In this document: in pieces, positions 1-6,474 of the stretch
Layout of the letters: every line of letters begins with the position of its first letter
Position numbering within the stretch: position 1 is the first letter of the stretch
From: a virus
DNA length: 28,286 bases
Virus record (IMG/VR): IMGVR_UViG_3300042731_006134
Span: 1 to 28,286 of that record
Strand: one strand, 5' to 3'
Position numbers and translations under genes: made by a program
Notes under the pieces: generated by a model
Told to the model about the DNA's origin: nothing
What the model saw: only the letters and a program-made list of their open reading frames with translations
The model's database searches: none

Positions 1-88
1 TACTATATTTTCTGTAGAATCTTATATAAGCAGATTTTAAATGTTTCCATTCTTTTTCTGTTAGAGTTATATTTTTTAGTTTTCTCAT
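1..88 (-). CDS. Hypothetical protein, N-terminal fragment (cut by window edge)
   Basis: The first 29 codons of a gene leave the window at its left edge. The visible protein is basic and aromatic, starting MRKLKNITLTEKEWKHLKSA. A purine-rich GAGAG lies about 10 bases before the ATG. The gene continues the leftward accessory array, 36 bases after the upstream gene's stop. No family is recognised from this fragment. Confidence 0.6.
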   Translation of the reverse strand, partial: MRKLKNITLTEKEWKHLKSAYIRFYRKYS

Positions 89-124
89 AATATTATCTCT
101 CTTTCTTTTAGGAATTCTATTTGA

Positions 125-319
125 TTAGTTATTAATTATCATTTCATCTTCTCTAATGAATCCATCTATACTTTGATGTGTTATGTTACCATGTCCTTCA
201 TGTTCTTTCATGAATGTTCTATAGACTTCTTTCATGAATTCTAAATTTGTGTAGTGATTTTCATTGTTAAGTGTCATATTTGCATTTGCCCCACAAGGAC
301 AATTTAGTGTTAATTGCAT
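125..319 (-). CDS. Small hypothetical protein with shared C-terminal acidic motif
   Basis: A 64-residue protein of unknown function. The N-terminus has two close cysteines (NCPCGANAN), as in half of a zinc knuckle. The C-terminus, GFIREDEMIINN, matches the F-[I/L]-x-[E/D]-x-[E/D]-[M/F] tail found on about ten other small proteins here, but runs two residues longer. The ATG overlaps the previous stop as TAATG, behind an AAAGGAG site, so it is translationally coupled. The tail here is not serving as a ribosome site for the next gene, which starts 37 bases on. Confidence 0.7.
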   Translation of the reverse strand: MQLTLNCPCGANANMTLNNENHYTNLEFMKEVYRTFMKEHEGHGNITHQSIDGFIREDEMIINN

Positions 320-465
320 TAATATACTCCTTTACTATTTTTATCTTCTAAAGTCATTATATATACAAAATATGCTCCTTTGTTTTGAACTAACCATTTC
401 TTATATACTGAAAAAGTATTGTTTAACATTCTATATTGTTTGATAAGTTTTGTATATATATTCAT
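319..465 (-). CDS. Small basic hypothetical protein (48 aa)
   Basis: A short gene filling the gap between two better-supported ones. It starts MNIYTKLIKQYRMLN, is rich in Lys, Tyr and Asn, and ends KNSKGVY. Its ATG overlaps the upstream stop as TAATG, and its own stop overlaps the downstream ATG the same way. The last codons carry the AAAGGAG site of the downstream gene. This seamless packing is the main support. No domain is recognised. Confidence 0.6.
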   Translation of the reverse strand: MNIYTKLIKQYRMLNNTFSVYKKWLVQNKGAYFVYIMTLEDKNSKGVY

Positions 466-662
466 TATATACCCCATATATTTATTATAAATTCATTTGA
501 ATCTGTATTATCTGGAACAAAATCACTACACATATTTTCGAGTTCTTTTTCTCCAATTAAATGATCTGTATCTTCTAATTGCTCTATAAATTGATGCATC
601 CATTTCCATTTGCATATTGTATGATGTATGCATAATCTTTTGCATGGACTAGGTACTTTCAT
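465..662 (-). CDS. Small Cys/His-rich hypothetical protein
   Basis: A 65-residue protein with an N-terminal Cys/His cluster (SPCKRLCIHHTICKWKW, residues 5-21) that could bind zinc or an iron-sulfur cluster. The SPCxxxC start recalls DUF1289 proteins, but the rest does not follow that family, so this is only a resemblance. The C-terminus (NEFIINIWGI) is a loose version of the tail shared by neighbours. Start and upstream stop overlap as ATGA, with AAGGAG about 10 bases before the ATG. Confidence 0.65.
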   Translation of the reverse strand: MKVPSPCKRLCIHHTICKWKWMHQFIEQLEDTDHLIGEKELENMCSDFVPDNTDSNEFIINIWGI

Positions 663-1018
663 ATTATCATATCTCCTTCTTCTATAAAATCATCATAGCT
701 GTTTGGGCAGTCTTTTTCTTTACATGTTGGACAATCTTGAGGGGAGCAAGATTTACCTTCTTTTTCTATGGGTTTTTTGGTTACTGATGAATCTGAGTCT
801 GAGCATGATGAGGAAGAATAGGAATATTCGAAACCATCAGGATACCAATTGGTCTCTCGTTGATCAATAATATCAATATCTCGAAATTTGGTTTTCTTCC
901 TTTTAGGTTTACCAACATAAGGCCAAAAGGAAAATATCTTATTTTTCCAATCTTCACCCTTGATATAGTTTTCTCTATAGTATTCTAGTTTACCTTTTTC
1001 GTTTTTTCTTACAGGCAT
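659..1018 (-). CDS. Hypothetical protein with Ser-rich and Cys-rich segments and shared C-terminal tail
   Basis: 119 residues in three parts. The first (1-65) is basic and aromatic. The second is a serine run with acids (SYSSSSCSDSDSS, about 66-78). The third is a Cys cluster of CxxC type (SPQDCPTCKEKDCPNS, about 92-107). The protein ends YDDFIEEGDMII, one of the clearest copies of the shared tail, and its YDD core also resembles the YDDILG N-termini of genes at 2.9-7.0 kb. The ATG overlaps the upstream TAA. Function is unknown. Confidence 0.7.
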   Translation of the reverse strand: MPVRKNEKGKLEYYRENYIKGEDWKNKIFSFWPYVGKPKRKKTKFRDIDIIDQRETNWYPDGFEYSYSSSSCSDSDSSVTKKPIEKEGKSCSPQDCPTCKEKDCPNSYDDFIEEGDMII

Positions 1019-1242
1019 TATATTTCCATTTCCTTTTTTTCTATAAATGGTTCAAGTTCTTTATCAGGAAGTGGACACCATTCTGCAAGAATAGTATCTT
1101 CACCATCTCCCATCCAACATATAAATTTTCCATGTACACCACACATCTCATGTCCACATATCCACCTTGTTACGTTTTGGTCTGTTCTTCTTAGAGGACA
1201 TTGCCAGCAAGCTTCTATTTCTCTTATGAATTGTTTTGACAT
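1018..1242 (-). CDS. Small Cys-rich hypothetical protein with shared C-terminal tail
   Basis: 74 residues with six cysteines plus histidines (WQCPLRR, WICGHEMCGVHG, FICWMG, WCPLP), suggesting a zinc-binding fold. It ends EPFIEKKEMEI, a clear copy of the shared tail. The start overlaps the previous gene by 19 bases and has an AAGGA site about 9 bases upstream. The last codons (AAG GAA ATG GAA) also provide the ribosome site of the next gene. No family is recognised. Confidence 0.7.
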   Translation of the reverse strand: MSKQFIREIEACWQCPLRRTDQNVTRWICGHEMCGVHGKFICWMGDGEDTILAEWCPLPDKELEPFIEKKEMEI

Positions 1243-1373
1243 TTTTCTATTTCCTTTAGTAGGTCTCTTTTAGTGATACGTTTCATATCTTTTATAACCT
1301 TTATTAGATTATCTTTATGTATATATACTGTTCCATCTGTACATGTTAGAAAATTAATCTTTGATCTTTTCAT
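1224..1373 (-). CDS. Small basic hypothetical protein (49 aa)
   Basis: The start at MKRSKINFLTCTDGT is preferred over codons farther upstream, because the upstream part would be an out-of-frame reading of the preceding gene. The protein is lysine-rich, with a possible beta-hairpin (TCTDGTVYIHKDN) followed by a basic helix. It overlaps the gene before it by 20 bases and the gene after it by 19 bases, typical of this array. The ribosome site is weak (GGAA about 10 bases upstream). Function is unknown. Confidence 0.5.
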   Translation of the reverse strand: MKRSKINFLTCTDGTVYIHKDNLIKVIKDMKRITKRDLLKEIEKCQNNS

Positions 1374-1599
1374 CTTGATAATTCCAATCCAATAATAAAT
1401 CAAAATTGTTAGATAACCCACAAGAACATTCTAGATTAAAATCTATTGGCATTCCTTGACAAGCACACATATAGCCGCTACAACACATGATTGCTACGAT
1501 ACCAGTACCACCACATAAATCACATATATTAGGGTCAAAATATTGTTTATGATAATTAAAACAAATTTGCATAAATTTTGAATAATCAATATTTTCCAT
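1354..1599 (-). CDS. Small zinc-finger-like protein with a DnaJ-type CxxCxGxG motif
   Basis: 81 residues. C26-D-L-C29-G-G-T-G matches the CxxCxGxG repeat of the DnaJ central zinc domain and of small anti-TRAP-like proteins. More cysteines follow (C39, C40, C45, C47, C58, C60), so one or two zinc sites are likely. Because only one full CxxCxGxG is present, it is a stand-alone zinc module and not a DnaJ. The stop lies 20 bases inside the next gene. Its partner and role are unknown. Confidence 0.7.
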   Translation of the reverse strand: MENIDYSKFMQICFNYHKQYFDPNICDLCGGTGIVAIMCCSGYMCACQGMPIDFNLECSCGLSNNFDLLLDWNYQDEKIKD

Positions 1600-1600
1600 T

Positions 1601-1819
1601 TTATATTTCCATCTCTTTTGGTTTGATAAATCCGTTTTGACATATTAACATTTTACCTGCTGAACATAGAGTTGATTGAAATCTTGTTCCAAGTTCACCC
1701 CTACAGAATATTATATCACCATGTTTACATTTACTGCATTCTTCATTAAAACATTTTTTTGGGTAAGCTTCAGGATTTGAAACTTGATTAAGGTATAAAT
1801 ATGGTTTGAATGCAGTCAT
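1601..1819 (-). CDS. Small Cys-rich hypothetical protein with shared C-terminal tail
   Basis: 72 residues. Cysteines at CFNEECSKCKHGDIIFC (about 23-39) and two later ones suggest a zinc site. The C-terminus, NGFIKPKEMEI, is a copy of the shared tail. The start overlaps the upstream gene (ATGA), and the GAAGAAGAAATGAG of that gene's tail acts as the ribosome site. No known family is recognised. Confidence 0.7.
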   Translation of the reverse strand: MTAFKPYLYLNQVSNPEAYPKKCFNEECSKCKHGDIIFCRGELGTRFQSTLCSAGKMLICQNGFIKPKEMEI

Positions 1820-2301
1820 ATTCTCATTTCTTCTTCAGATAGAAATTCGGGTTCTATATGTTTTTTCTTTTTTGGTTTTTTTTCTGTTATATGGTTTTTA
1901 TAATCTGTATAATTAGCATATCTTCCTGCTGATGACCATAAACTAGATGTATCAGTTCCTATTATCATTGTTGTAGGCCCATATGCCATTTTTCGAACTT
2001 CTTCTATTGTTATAGCATAATCTATTTTTAAGGGAATGAAGAATTTACCTCTTAGTTCTTTTCCATTTATTTTTATCTTTTGAATTAGTCCTGCTTGAAT
2101 TAAATAGTTCTTGTAGCAGTCTATGGTATTGAATGAATTAATATATTTTTTTGTTTTTCTTCTCTCCACTACCTGAATATATTGTCCATGATTTTCCCAT
2201 GTTTCTGTTTGACTTTGTATATAGTCTAACAAGTCTTTTCTTGATCCCATCATTCCTACATTTCTATTCATGTAGTCTATTACAGTTTCCCATATATTCA
2301 T
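1816..2301 (-). CDS. Phage protein with winged-helix-like fold, shared C-terminal tail
   Basis: 161 residues. The pattern of a helical N-terminus (ETVIDYMNRNVGMMGSRKDL), then NTIDCYKNYLIQAGLIQKI, then a short beta-strand pair ending in IPLKI, resembles small phage proteins predicted to carry a winged helix. I infer a nucleic-acid-binding role, without an identified target. A basic run, KKPKKKKH (about 142-149), precedes the shared tail PEFLSEEEMRI. The gene starts in an ATGA overlap with a 29-codon ORF that has a very good ribosome site. Confidence 0.7.
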   Translation of the reverse strand: MNIWETVIDYMNRNVGMMGSRKDLLDYIQSQTETWENHGQYIQVVERRKTKKYINSFNTIDCYKNYLIQAGLIQKIKINGKELRGKFFIPLKIDYAITIEEVRKMAYGPTTMIIGTDTSSLWSSAGRYANYTDYKNHITEKKPKKKKHIEPEFLSEEEMRI

Positions 2302-2387
2302 ATTCTTACCTCATTATATCTCATTATATATATCTCTAGAGAACCGAGTGTAGAGTTTTGTGCTCTCTTATATACATATATACTCAT
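2298..2387 (-). CDS. 29-codon leader-like small ORF
   Basis: This ORF starts MSIYVYKRAQNSTLG and ends NEVRI. It has the best ribosome site nearby, AAAGGAG placed 6-7 bases before the ATG, and its stop overlaps the next gene's ATG as ATGA. It may be a real micro-protein or a leader peptide that couples translation into the 161-residue protein. A promoter-like TTCACA-N17-TATAAA lies just upstream (about 2408-2436), leaving a short leader. Confidence 0.5.
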   Translation of the reverse strand: MSIYVYKRAQNSTLGSLEIYIMRYNEVRI

Positions 2388-2423
2388 TATATATCTCCTT
2401 TAATTACTTTATATTAAAAGGAA

Positions 2424-2582
2424 TTATGTCTGTGAAATGTGCTTACAATACACATTACTACATTCATATACCCCTAGCCACTGGTATTGATAATACCCTA
2501 TCCAGCACTTCGAGCATTTTTTAGCTTTACTAGAGTCATTTCTATTAACCCAATTAATTATCAATGAATAAAAAAATTTCAT
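2424..2582 (-). CDS. Small zinc-ribbon-like protein (52 aa)
   Basis: A gene that fills most of an otherwise empty stretch. It starts MKFFYSLIINWVNRND and has CSKCW followed about 19 residues later by CSNVYC, so four cysteines are laid out as a compact zinc ribbon. The ribosome site is weak (GAAG 8-10 bases upstream). The start overlaps the end of a 28-codon ORF in another frame, suggesting coupling. The paired Cys motif makes a chance ORF less likely. Confidence 0.55.
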   Translation of the reverse strand: MKFFYSLIINWVNRNDSSKAKKCSKCWIGYYQYQWLGVYECSNVYCKHISQT

Positions 2583-2640
2583 TTATCACTTCATGGTTAT
2601 AATATATCTGATCAATATATATTGTTATTTTATGTTTCAT
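2554..2640 (-). CDS. 28-codon small ORF
   Basis: A short ORF starting MKHKITIYIDQIYYNHEV and ending IFLFIDN. Its ATG overlaps the upstream stop as ATGA, and the GAAGAGGAA in that gene's tail is a plausible ribosome site. It overlaps the next small ORF by 29 bases. Support rests on the coupling geometry only, and the product could be a by-product of translation running into the next ORF. Confidence 0.35.
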   Translation of the reverse strand: MKHKITIYIDQIYYNHEVINEIFLFIDN

Positions 2641-2930
2641 AATGAGAATTCCTCTTCTGTGATGAAATCTATTTTTTTGATTCTACGATGTGGTGGAGCA
2701 ACCCAATGTGTATAAGAATATTCATGCATTTTTGGAAGATATCCCATTTCTTCAGACCAAAAGGTTCGTGAATCAAGTGTAAGACATTCTTCATGTTTCA
2801 TTGAATAATTTTTACATTCATTATTATGACAGGTAGAACAACAAACAAGAACCTTATCATTTTCATTTTCTTTTTCGATTTTATTAAAATATTCTCTAAC
2901 TGCTTTACTCATATCTAAATCATATATCAT
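2637..2930 (-). CDS. Cys-rich hypothetical protein with shared C-terminal tail
   Basis: 97 residues. The N-terminus, MIYDLDMSKA, is a divergent relative of the MIYDDILG start of the gene just upstream. A Cys/His cluster (VCCSTCHNNECKN then HEEC, about 29-50) suggests zinc binding. The C-terminus, DFITEEEFSL, is a clear copy of the shared tail, so this protein may carry peptides of both kinds. The start is in an ATGA overlap with AAGGA 5 bases upstream. Confidence 0.7.
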   Translation of the reverse strand: MIYDLDMSKAVREYFNKIEKENENDKVLVCCSTCHNNECKNYSMKHEECLTLDSRTFWSEEMGYLPKMHEYSYTHWVAPPHRRIKKIDFITEEEFSL

Positions 2931-3217
2931 ATATATCCTTCATTTCTTAGAACTTCCATACCTATCTCAATATCCTCATCATTTGGTTCTCTCTTAAGAA
3001 ATTCTTTGAAGTATTTCATGGTATTAATTTCACCCTTTTCGGTCACTACAATAGGTTTTTCTCCACCATCTGAAATCTCCATAATACCAATATCAACCAT
3101 ATAATTAAGTTGAATAATACAAAATACAGCACACCATGAAGAATACATTTCTTTTGTAAATAGATTTTCCACCTTCTTTTCTTTTTCAATTGGGCCTAGT
3201 ATATCATCATATATCAT
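2927..3217 (-). CDS. Hypothetical protein with MIYDDILG N-terminal motif
   Basis: 96 residues, starting MIYDDILGPIEKEKK. The same opening occurs on three other proteins here whose remaining sequence differs. The body has no Cys pairs and looks like a small alpha/beta protein with winged-helix-like spacing (YSSWCAVFCIIQLNYMVD, then a GGEKPIVVTEKG turn); this is inference only. GGGAG lies about 9 bases before the ATG. Function is unknown. Confidence 0.7.
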   Translation of the reverse strand: MIYDDILGPIEKEKKVENLFTKEMYSSWCAVFCIIQLNYMVDIGIMEISDGGEKPIVVTEKGEINTMKYFKEFLKREPNDEDIEIGMEVLRNEGYI

Positions 3218-3219
3218 TT

Positions 3220-3402
3220 TTATTTTCTCCCTTTAGAATATTTCTTCATTATTTCATTATTAAGATACCAAAAAACTTCGCTATGAAGGTTCATTAATTC
3301 TAATGTTTCTCTTGTTTTAAATAGACCCTCATTGTACATTTTTCTAATTTTCTCTTGAGTATTTTTTTCTCTCATTTTTAGCCCATTGTCACATTTTTTC
3401 AT
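3220..3402 (-). CDS. Small basic hypothetical protein
   Basis: 60 residues from the chosen start MKKCDNGLKMREK. An ATG two codons earlier lies only 3 bases after the GGGAG site, too close, while this one is about 9 bases away. The protein is helical and lysine-rich, ending KKYSKGRK, and could bind nucleic acid, but no motif is recognised. It sits between two genes with the YDDILG N-terminus. Confidence 0.6.
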   Translation of the reverse strand: MKKCDNGLKMREKNTQEKIRKMYNEGLFKTRETLELMNLHSEVFWYLNNEIMKKYSKGRK

Positions 3403-3422
3403 AATCATTGTCTCCCAACAAT

Positions 3423-3593
3423 TTATCCTAATTCTATCTCTTCAATTTTTCTTTCGAGTTCTGTAACTCTATTAATTAAATCATTTATCATTTCTTCCTT
3501 TGCTTCAATATTAGCTTTCAAAGCAGATATAATTGAATCCTTAGTAACTTCTTCAGGAGTTTCTTCTTCTCCTAATATATCATCATACATCAT
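3423..3593 (-). CDS. Small coiled-coil protein with MMYDDILG N-terminal motif
   Basis: A 56-residue gene starting MMYDDILGEEETPEEV. After the shared opening, the rest is one long amphipathic helix with leucine/isoleucine at heptad-like spacing (MINDLINRVTELERKIEEIE), so a dimeric coiled coil is likely. AAGGAG lies about 10 bases before the ATG. It is the third of four proteins with this N-terminus and shows the motif joined to a non-zinc body. Function is unknown. Confidence 0.65.
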   Translation of the reverse strand: MMYDDILGEEETPEEVTKDSIISALKANIEAKEEMINDLINRVTELERKIEEIELG

Positions 3594-3607
3594 TTTAAAT
3601 CTTCTCC

Positions 3608-3805
3608 TTATGGTGGTGGACTTCCACCATCTACTGTCCTTGATTTTGAAGGATTACAATATTGACACCGAAATCCTATTAATACTTTTCTATTACATGA
3701 TAAACATCTATAATAAAAATTAACAACGGTGGTTCTTTCCCAAGGTTTTTTTTGTTTATCTTTTTCTTTTTCTTTTTTAATTGGGCCTAATATATCATCA
3801 TACAT
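3608..3805 (-). CDS. Small zinc-ribbon protein with MYDDILG N-terminal motif
   Basis: 65 residues: MYDDILGPIKKEKEKD, a charged linker, then a four-cysteine ribbon (RCLSCNRKVLIGFRCQYCN, about 33-51), ending in GGSPPP. The motif, a lysine/glutamate linker and a zinc ribbon are also combined in the gene at 6719-6982. A GGGG run lies about 10 bases upstream of the ATG. The role is unknown; a two-part adaptor (peptide plus ribbon) is my inference. Confidence 0.7.
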   Translation of the reverse strand: MYDDILGPIKKEKEKDKQKKPWERTTVVNFYYRCLSCNRKVLIGFRCQYCNPSKSRTVDGGSPPP

Positions 3806-3858
3806 TGTTTAAATACCCCTGTTTGATTGATTTATCAAGTTGTTGTATTTAGTCAAGT

Positions 3859-4200
3859 TCAAATTTTAAAATCATCTTCATTCAAAAAATCTTTATTTAA
3901 ATCTTTGAGTATTGGAGTACATGTATATGGTATCCGATCTATGGATAATATTTGATGATCTCTGAAATATATTAATCTTGGAAAAAATCCCATAGTCTTA
4001 ACTGAACCCCTTAACAGACTACATCTAACACATTCCTTTACATCATTAGGCATATGCCTGAAAGAATCCCCTTCTTGTCTACACCATATACGATTTCTAC
4101 TTTTATATTTCTTCCATTTATGTCTCAACACAATCAAAACTGAAATCCCACTAATACACCATATAATCCAAGATAAGCGAAAAAAGTAAATTTCGACCAA
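3859..4200 (-). CDS. Membrane-anchored hypothetical protein with shared C-terminal tail (start uncertain)
   Basis: The distal part (about 37-113) is well formed: two Cys pairs (IWCRQEG and VKECVRCSLL), a beta-rich segment and the tail KDFLNEDDFKI. The N-terminal part reads as one membrane span (SWIIWCISGISVLIVL) followed by a basic stop-transfer run, but it begins at a TTG and overlaps the previous gene by 67 bases. A start at an internal TTG or GTG near 4138-4130 is also possible. The tail ends about 50 bases before the next gene, so here it is not a ribosome site. Confidence 0.6.
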   Translation of the reverse strand: MVEIYFFRLSWIIWCISGISVLIVLRHKWKKYKSRNRIWCRQEGDSFRHMPNDVKECVRCSLLRGSVKTMGFFPRLIYFRDHQILSIDRIPYTCTPILKDLNKDFLNEDDFKI

Positions 4201-4430
4201 TCTGTTCTATTTAAAATATAAACAAAAGGCAATGAATAAAAAATCTTTATAATCATAGCTTGAAATAACGATAATCCTAATAATTTCATGGTTCCTGTAA
4301 TCAATGGATTAGTTTCTGTTCCTATATGAATAGTAACTAATGCATCAACTATTATTAGAATCAGTAGTGCTATTGTCCAAGGCTTTAATCTTAGTGTTTT
4401 CGGTTTTAAGTTCTTTAAATTTGAGTTCAT
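4134..4430 (-). CDS. DUF5658-like small membrane protein
   Basis: 98 residues from MNSNLKNLKPK, chosen because AGAG is 6 bases upstream; an ATG two codons earlier is too close. There are about three membrane spans. The first contains VDALVTIHIGTETNPL, which matches the D-A-x-x-T...G-x-E-x-N-P pattern of DUF5658 membrane proteins, whose function is unknown. It overlaps the genes on both sides (by 86 and 67 bases), unusually long even here. Likely location is the host inner membrane. Confidence 0.65.
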   Translation of the reverse strand: MNSNLKNLKPKTLRLKPWTIALLILIIVDALVTIHIGTETNPLITGTMKLLGLSLFQAMIIKIFYSLPFVYILNRTDWSKFTFFAYLGLYGVLVGFQF

Positions 4431-4572
4431 TTTCATCTCTTTTTATTAAGTTCATTAATCCATCTGTCATTGCATCAATTATCCTTTTTAAAGCTTGATC
4501 ATATGTAATATACTTTCTTACAGCATATCTTCTTATTGCAGCTTCTTCTTCTTTATTTAATACTATCTGCAT
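4345..4572 (-). CDS. Small helical hypothetical protein
   Basis: 75 residues starting MQIVLNKEEEAAIRRY. The first 45 residues (VLNKEEEAAIRRYAVRKYIT, then a second helix) have the look of a ribbon-helix-helix-like or small helical DNA-binding unit. The rest is a charged helix ending in NSTTDSNNS. A GGGGGA site lies just before the ATG. The 3' end overlaps the next gene by 86 bases, so its last 28 codons are the less certain part. Confidence 0.55.
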   Translation of the reverse strand: MQIVLNKEEEAAIRRYAVRKYITYDQALKRIIDAMTDGLMNLIKRDENELKFKELKTENTKIKALDNSTTDSNNS

Positions 4573-4580
4573 CAATCCCC

Positions 4581-4889
4581 CTATAATTCAAAATCTTTAT
4601 TATCAATAAAAGGTTTCATTTTTTGTTTTTCAAATAGCTCTTGAGATTTCTTCCATCCATTATTTTTAATTATATGTACAATATCATTTACAATTCTCAA
4701 TACAATATTTCTATGTGGAAATATATAATGTATTCTTCCATCTCTAAATACACAACATAACATTATCGCCGCAGCATCTTCTCTTATAAAAGGAATAGAG
4801 TTCATTAAATCAGGATTCTTTTTGATATCATTAATTTCCTTCTCTATCATTTCTAAAAATGTTATTTTTTTATGTATAATATTTTTCAT
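4581..4889 (-). CDS. Hypothetical protein with shared C-terminal tail
   Basis: 102 residues, mostly helical, starting MKNIIHKKITFLEMIEK. No family is recognised. A possible beta turn with Cys (IMLCCVFRDGRIHYIF) lies in the centre. It ends KPFIDNKDFEL, a copy of the shared tail. After its TAG stop comes a separate GGGGGA ribosome site for the next gene, so the tail sequence is not needed for translation here. The start overlaps the upstream stop as ATGA. Confidence 0.65.
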   Translation of the reverse strand: MKNIIHKKITFLEMIEKEINDIKKNPDLMNSIPFIREDAAAIMLCCVFRDGRIHYIFPHRNIVLRIVNDIVHIIKNNGWKKSQELFEKQKMKPFIDNKDFEL

Positions 4890-5305
4890 AACTCCATTTC
4901 TTTCTCATTAATAAAATCATCTTTTCCAAGCAATTCATCTAACTCCTTTGTGGTTTCATCATCATGAATTACTTCAAACTTCCCAAACTTCCCAAGTTTA
5001 TCAACATAAAATTTATATCTTTTTGTCATTTCCATTTCCATTTCCATTTTATATTTTTCTAAATTTTTGCTCACTGTGTTTCTCTGTAAATGTTCGCTAC
5101 TTGCATTATATAAATCTTCCATTAATCTATGAATATCATTAAATTCTAAATGATGAAGTAATTCAACTATTATATCTTTTGCTTCATTGTATGATATAAT
5201 TTGTCCTCTTATCATTCTTCTAAATCTGTAAAAGAACTCACTTTGATAAGATAGATAACTTTTTAAATCTTTAAATCTTTCTATGCTATAATATAAATCA
5301 GGCAT
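4886..5305 (-). CDS. Helical hypothetical protein with short repeats and shared C-terminal tail
   Basis: 139 residues, mainly helical and charged. The DNA holds a triple hexamer (ATTTCC on the plus strand, 5029-5048) encoding MEMEMEM, and a near-repeat encoding GKFGKF. The C-terminus reads DELLGKDDFINEKEMEL, one of the best copies of the shared tail, preceded by a DELLG that resembles the DDILG N-terminal motif. The start overlaps the previous stop as TAATG. No family is recognised. Confidence 0.65.
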   Translation of the reverse strand: MPDLYYSIERFKDLKSYLSYQSEFFYRFRRMIRGQIISYNEAKDIIVELLHHLEFNDIHRLMEDLYNASSEHLQRNTVSKNLEKYKMEMEMEMTKRYKFYVDKLGKFGKFEVIHDDETTKELDELLGKDDFINEKEMEL

Positions 5306-5691
5306 TACATTTCTTCCTTATCCATTATATTAAGAATTCTTTTTGCCATTTTTGCAATTCTATTTCCTGCTCTTTGCATTTCCTTTATATCTTGAGACCT
5401 GAATATATGTCTTCCATCCATTCTAATTGCAGATACTAATGCTCTAATATCTTCAGGTTTATCTTGTTCTATAATTTCTTTCATTTGTTCTTCTCTTTTT
5501 TCTTTTATGCAATAGAATACATTTGCTCTTTCCTCAAGATTTCTTGCAAACTCTTTTAGTTTGTAAGCTCTATGAGCAGTAGGATTGTTATTGATATATA
5601 CCCATCCACCTTTTTTGGTTATAATAGGTTCTTTACCTTTTAGTTTTAAATATGTTTCTGTATATAATTTTATATAGTCATCAGTTTTCAT
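5305..5691 (-). CDS. Helical hypothetical protein
   Basis: 128 residues starting MKTDDYIKLYTETYLKLK. An N-terminal part with GGWVYINN is followed by long charged helices. The C-terminus (ILNIMDKEEM) is only distantly like the shared tail. Start and stop both overlap neighbouring genes (ATGA before, TAATG after). No family is recognised and no enzymatic motif is visible. Confidence 0.65.
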   Translation of the reverse strand: MKTDDYIKLYTETYLKLKGKEPIITKKGGWVYINNNPTAHRAYKLKEFARNLEERANVFYCIKEKREEQMKEIIEQDKPEDIRALVSAIRMDGRHIFRSQDIKEMQRAGNRIAKMAKRILNIMDKEEM

Positions 5692-6065
5692 AATCCATGT
5701 ACTCCTATTTTATATATTCCATGTCCACATGTTGGACACTTCTCATTTATTAACCAATAATTTTGATGGAGTTTATTTAGAAGGATTTGCCTAATGAGGT
5801 CTGCATGACACATCTTTGGGGAACACCAACACACAAGGTTTAACTTACCTTTTTCTTGAAGGATATGTTCCATCTTTTGAAGTTCATTAACGATAATTTT
5901 TTTTCTTTTTAAAATAGCATTAATGAGCCATTCAGCATATCTTGAGATGGATTCTTCTCTTGATATGTCATTATTAATTTTGAAAGGATTACCAAGTACA
6001 GTAGGTCTTCCTATATAATAACCATCCTGTTTCCATTTTGATTTGTTTTTAATGTTAATTTCCAT
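5688..6065 (-). CDS. DUF4326 domain protein with C-terminal half zinc ribbon
   Basis: 125 residues. YYIGRPTVLGNPF (16-28) and the later CWCSPKMCHADLIRQILL (about 79-96) are the two signature blocks of DUF4326, a small family of unknown function common in phages. A C-terminal extension has one CxxC (EKCPTCGHG), which may pair with a second chain or complete the first Cys cluster. No good ribosome site precedes the ATG; it lies 55 bases inside the preceding gene, so coupling is likely. Confidence 0.75.
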   Translation of the reverse strand: MEINIKNKSKWKQDGYYIGRPTVLGNPFKINNDISREESISRYAEWLINAILKRKKIIVNELQKMEHILQEKGKLNLVCWCSPKMCHADLIRQILLNKLHQNYWLINEKCPTCGHGIYKIGVHGL

Positions 6066-6235
6066 AATATTATATTAATAACATACCATCCAACTACCAA
6101 ACATGTATATAGTTCAGGTAAGATGGTTTGGCCTAGAAAATTTACTTCTAACCATACTATTAAAATTTTAATATCTATGTCAGTTATGAGTTTAATAGTA
6201 TCTTTCAATTTTCCGAATAGTAAGGCAAGGCCCAT
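6011..6235 (-). CDS. Small membrane protein
   Basis: 74 residues with an amphipathic start (MGLALLFGKLKDTIKLI) and two hydrophobic segments (IKILIVWLEVNFLG and LYTCLVVGWYVINIILW). AAAGGAG lies about 11 bases before the ATG. The last 18 codons overlap the next gene in another frame. Two-span topology and small size fit a phage membrane effector, but no specific role can be given. Confidence 0.5.
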   Translation of the reverse strand: MGLALLFGKLKDTIKLITDIDIKILIVWLEVNFLGQTILPELYTCLVVGWYVINIILWKLTLKTNQNGNRMVII

Positions 6236-6243
6236 TTTTAAAG

Positions 6244-6474
6244 TTACTCCTTTATATTATTTTTTAGATGATATTTTTTTGTTCTGTCACAGTCTATTTT
6301 ATATTTTTCTATTTCTACAATTCTATTTTCAAGCTTTAATATAAATTTTTTGTTATAGTGAATTTCTTTTATCGCCAATGCCATAAAAGTTGCAACTATT
6401 ATCATAAATATTGCTGTGATAATTATAAATGCAATATCCTCTTTTGCCTTTTCTAATTCCAATTTATCATTCAT
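6244..6474 (-). CDS. Single-span membrane protein, tandem paralogue 2
   Basis: 76 residues: a short N-terminal segment, one membrane span (IAFIIITAIFMIIVATFMALAI), the block KEIHYNKKFI, then a charged coiled-coil-like tail. The block EIHYNKK and the layout are shared with the gene immediately upstream (6467-6712), so the two arose by tandem duplication. A GGGAG site precedes the ATG. Spanin-like or lysis-control roles are possible from the layout but not shown. Confidence 0.65.
   Translation of the reverse strand: MNDKLELEKAKEDIAFIIITAIFMIIVATFMALAIKEIHYNKKFILKLENRIVEIEKYKIDCDRTKKYHLKNNIKE

Noticed and set aside
5029-5048. Triple ATTTCC hexamer as a regulatory repeat
   Set aside because: It lies within a coding region and simply encodes Met-Glu repeats; it is most likely a slippage product.
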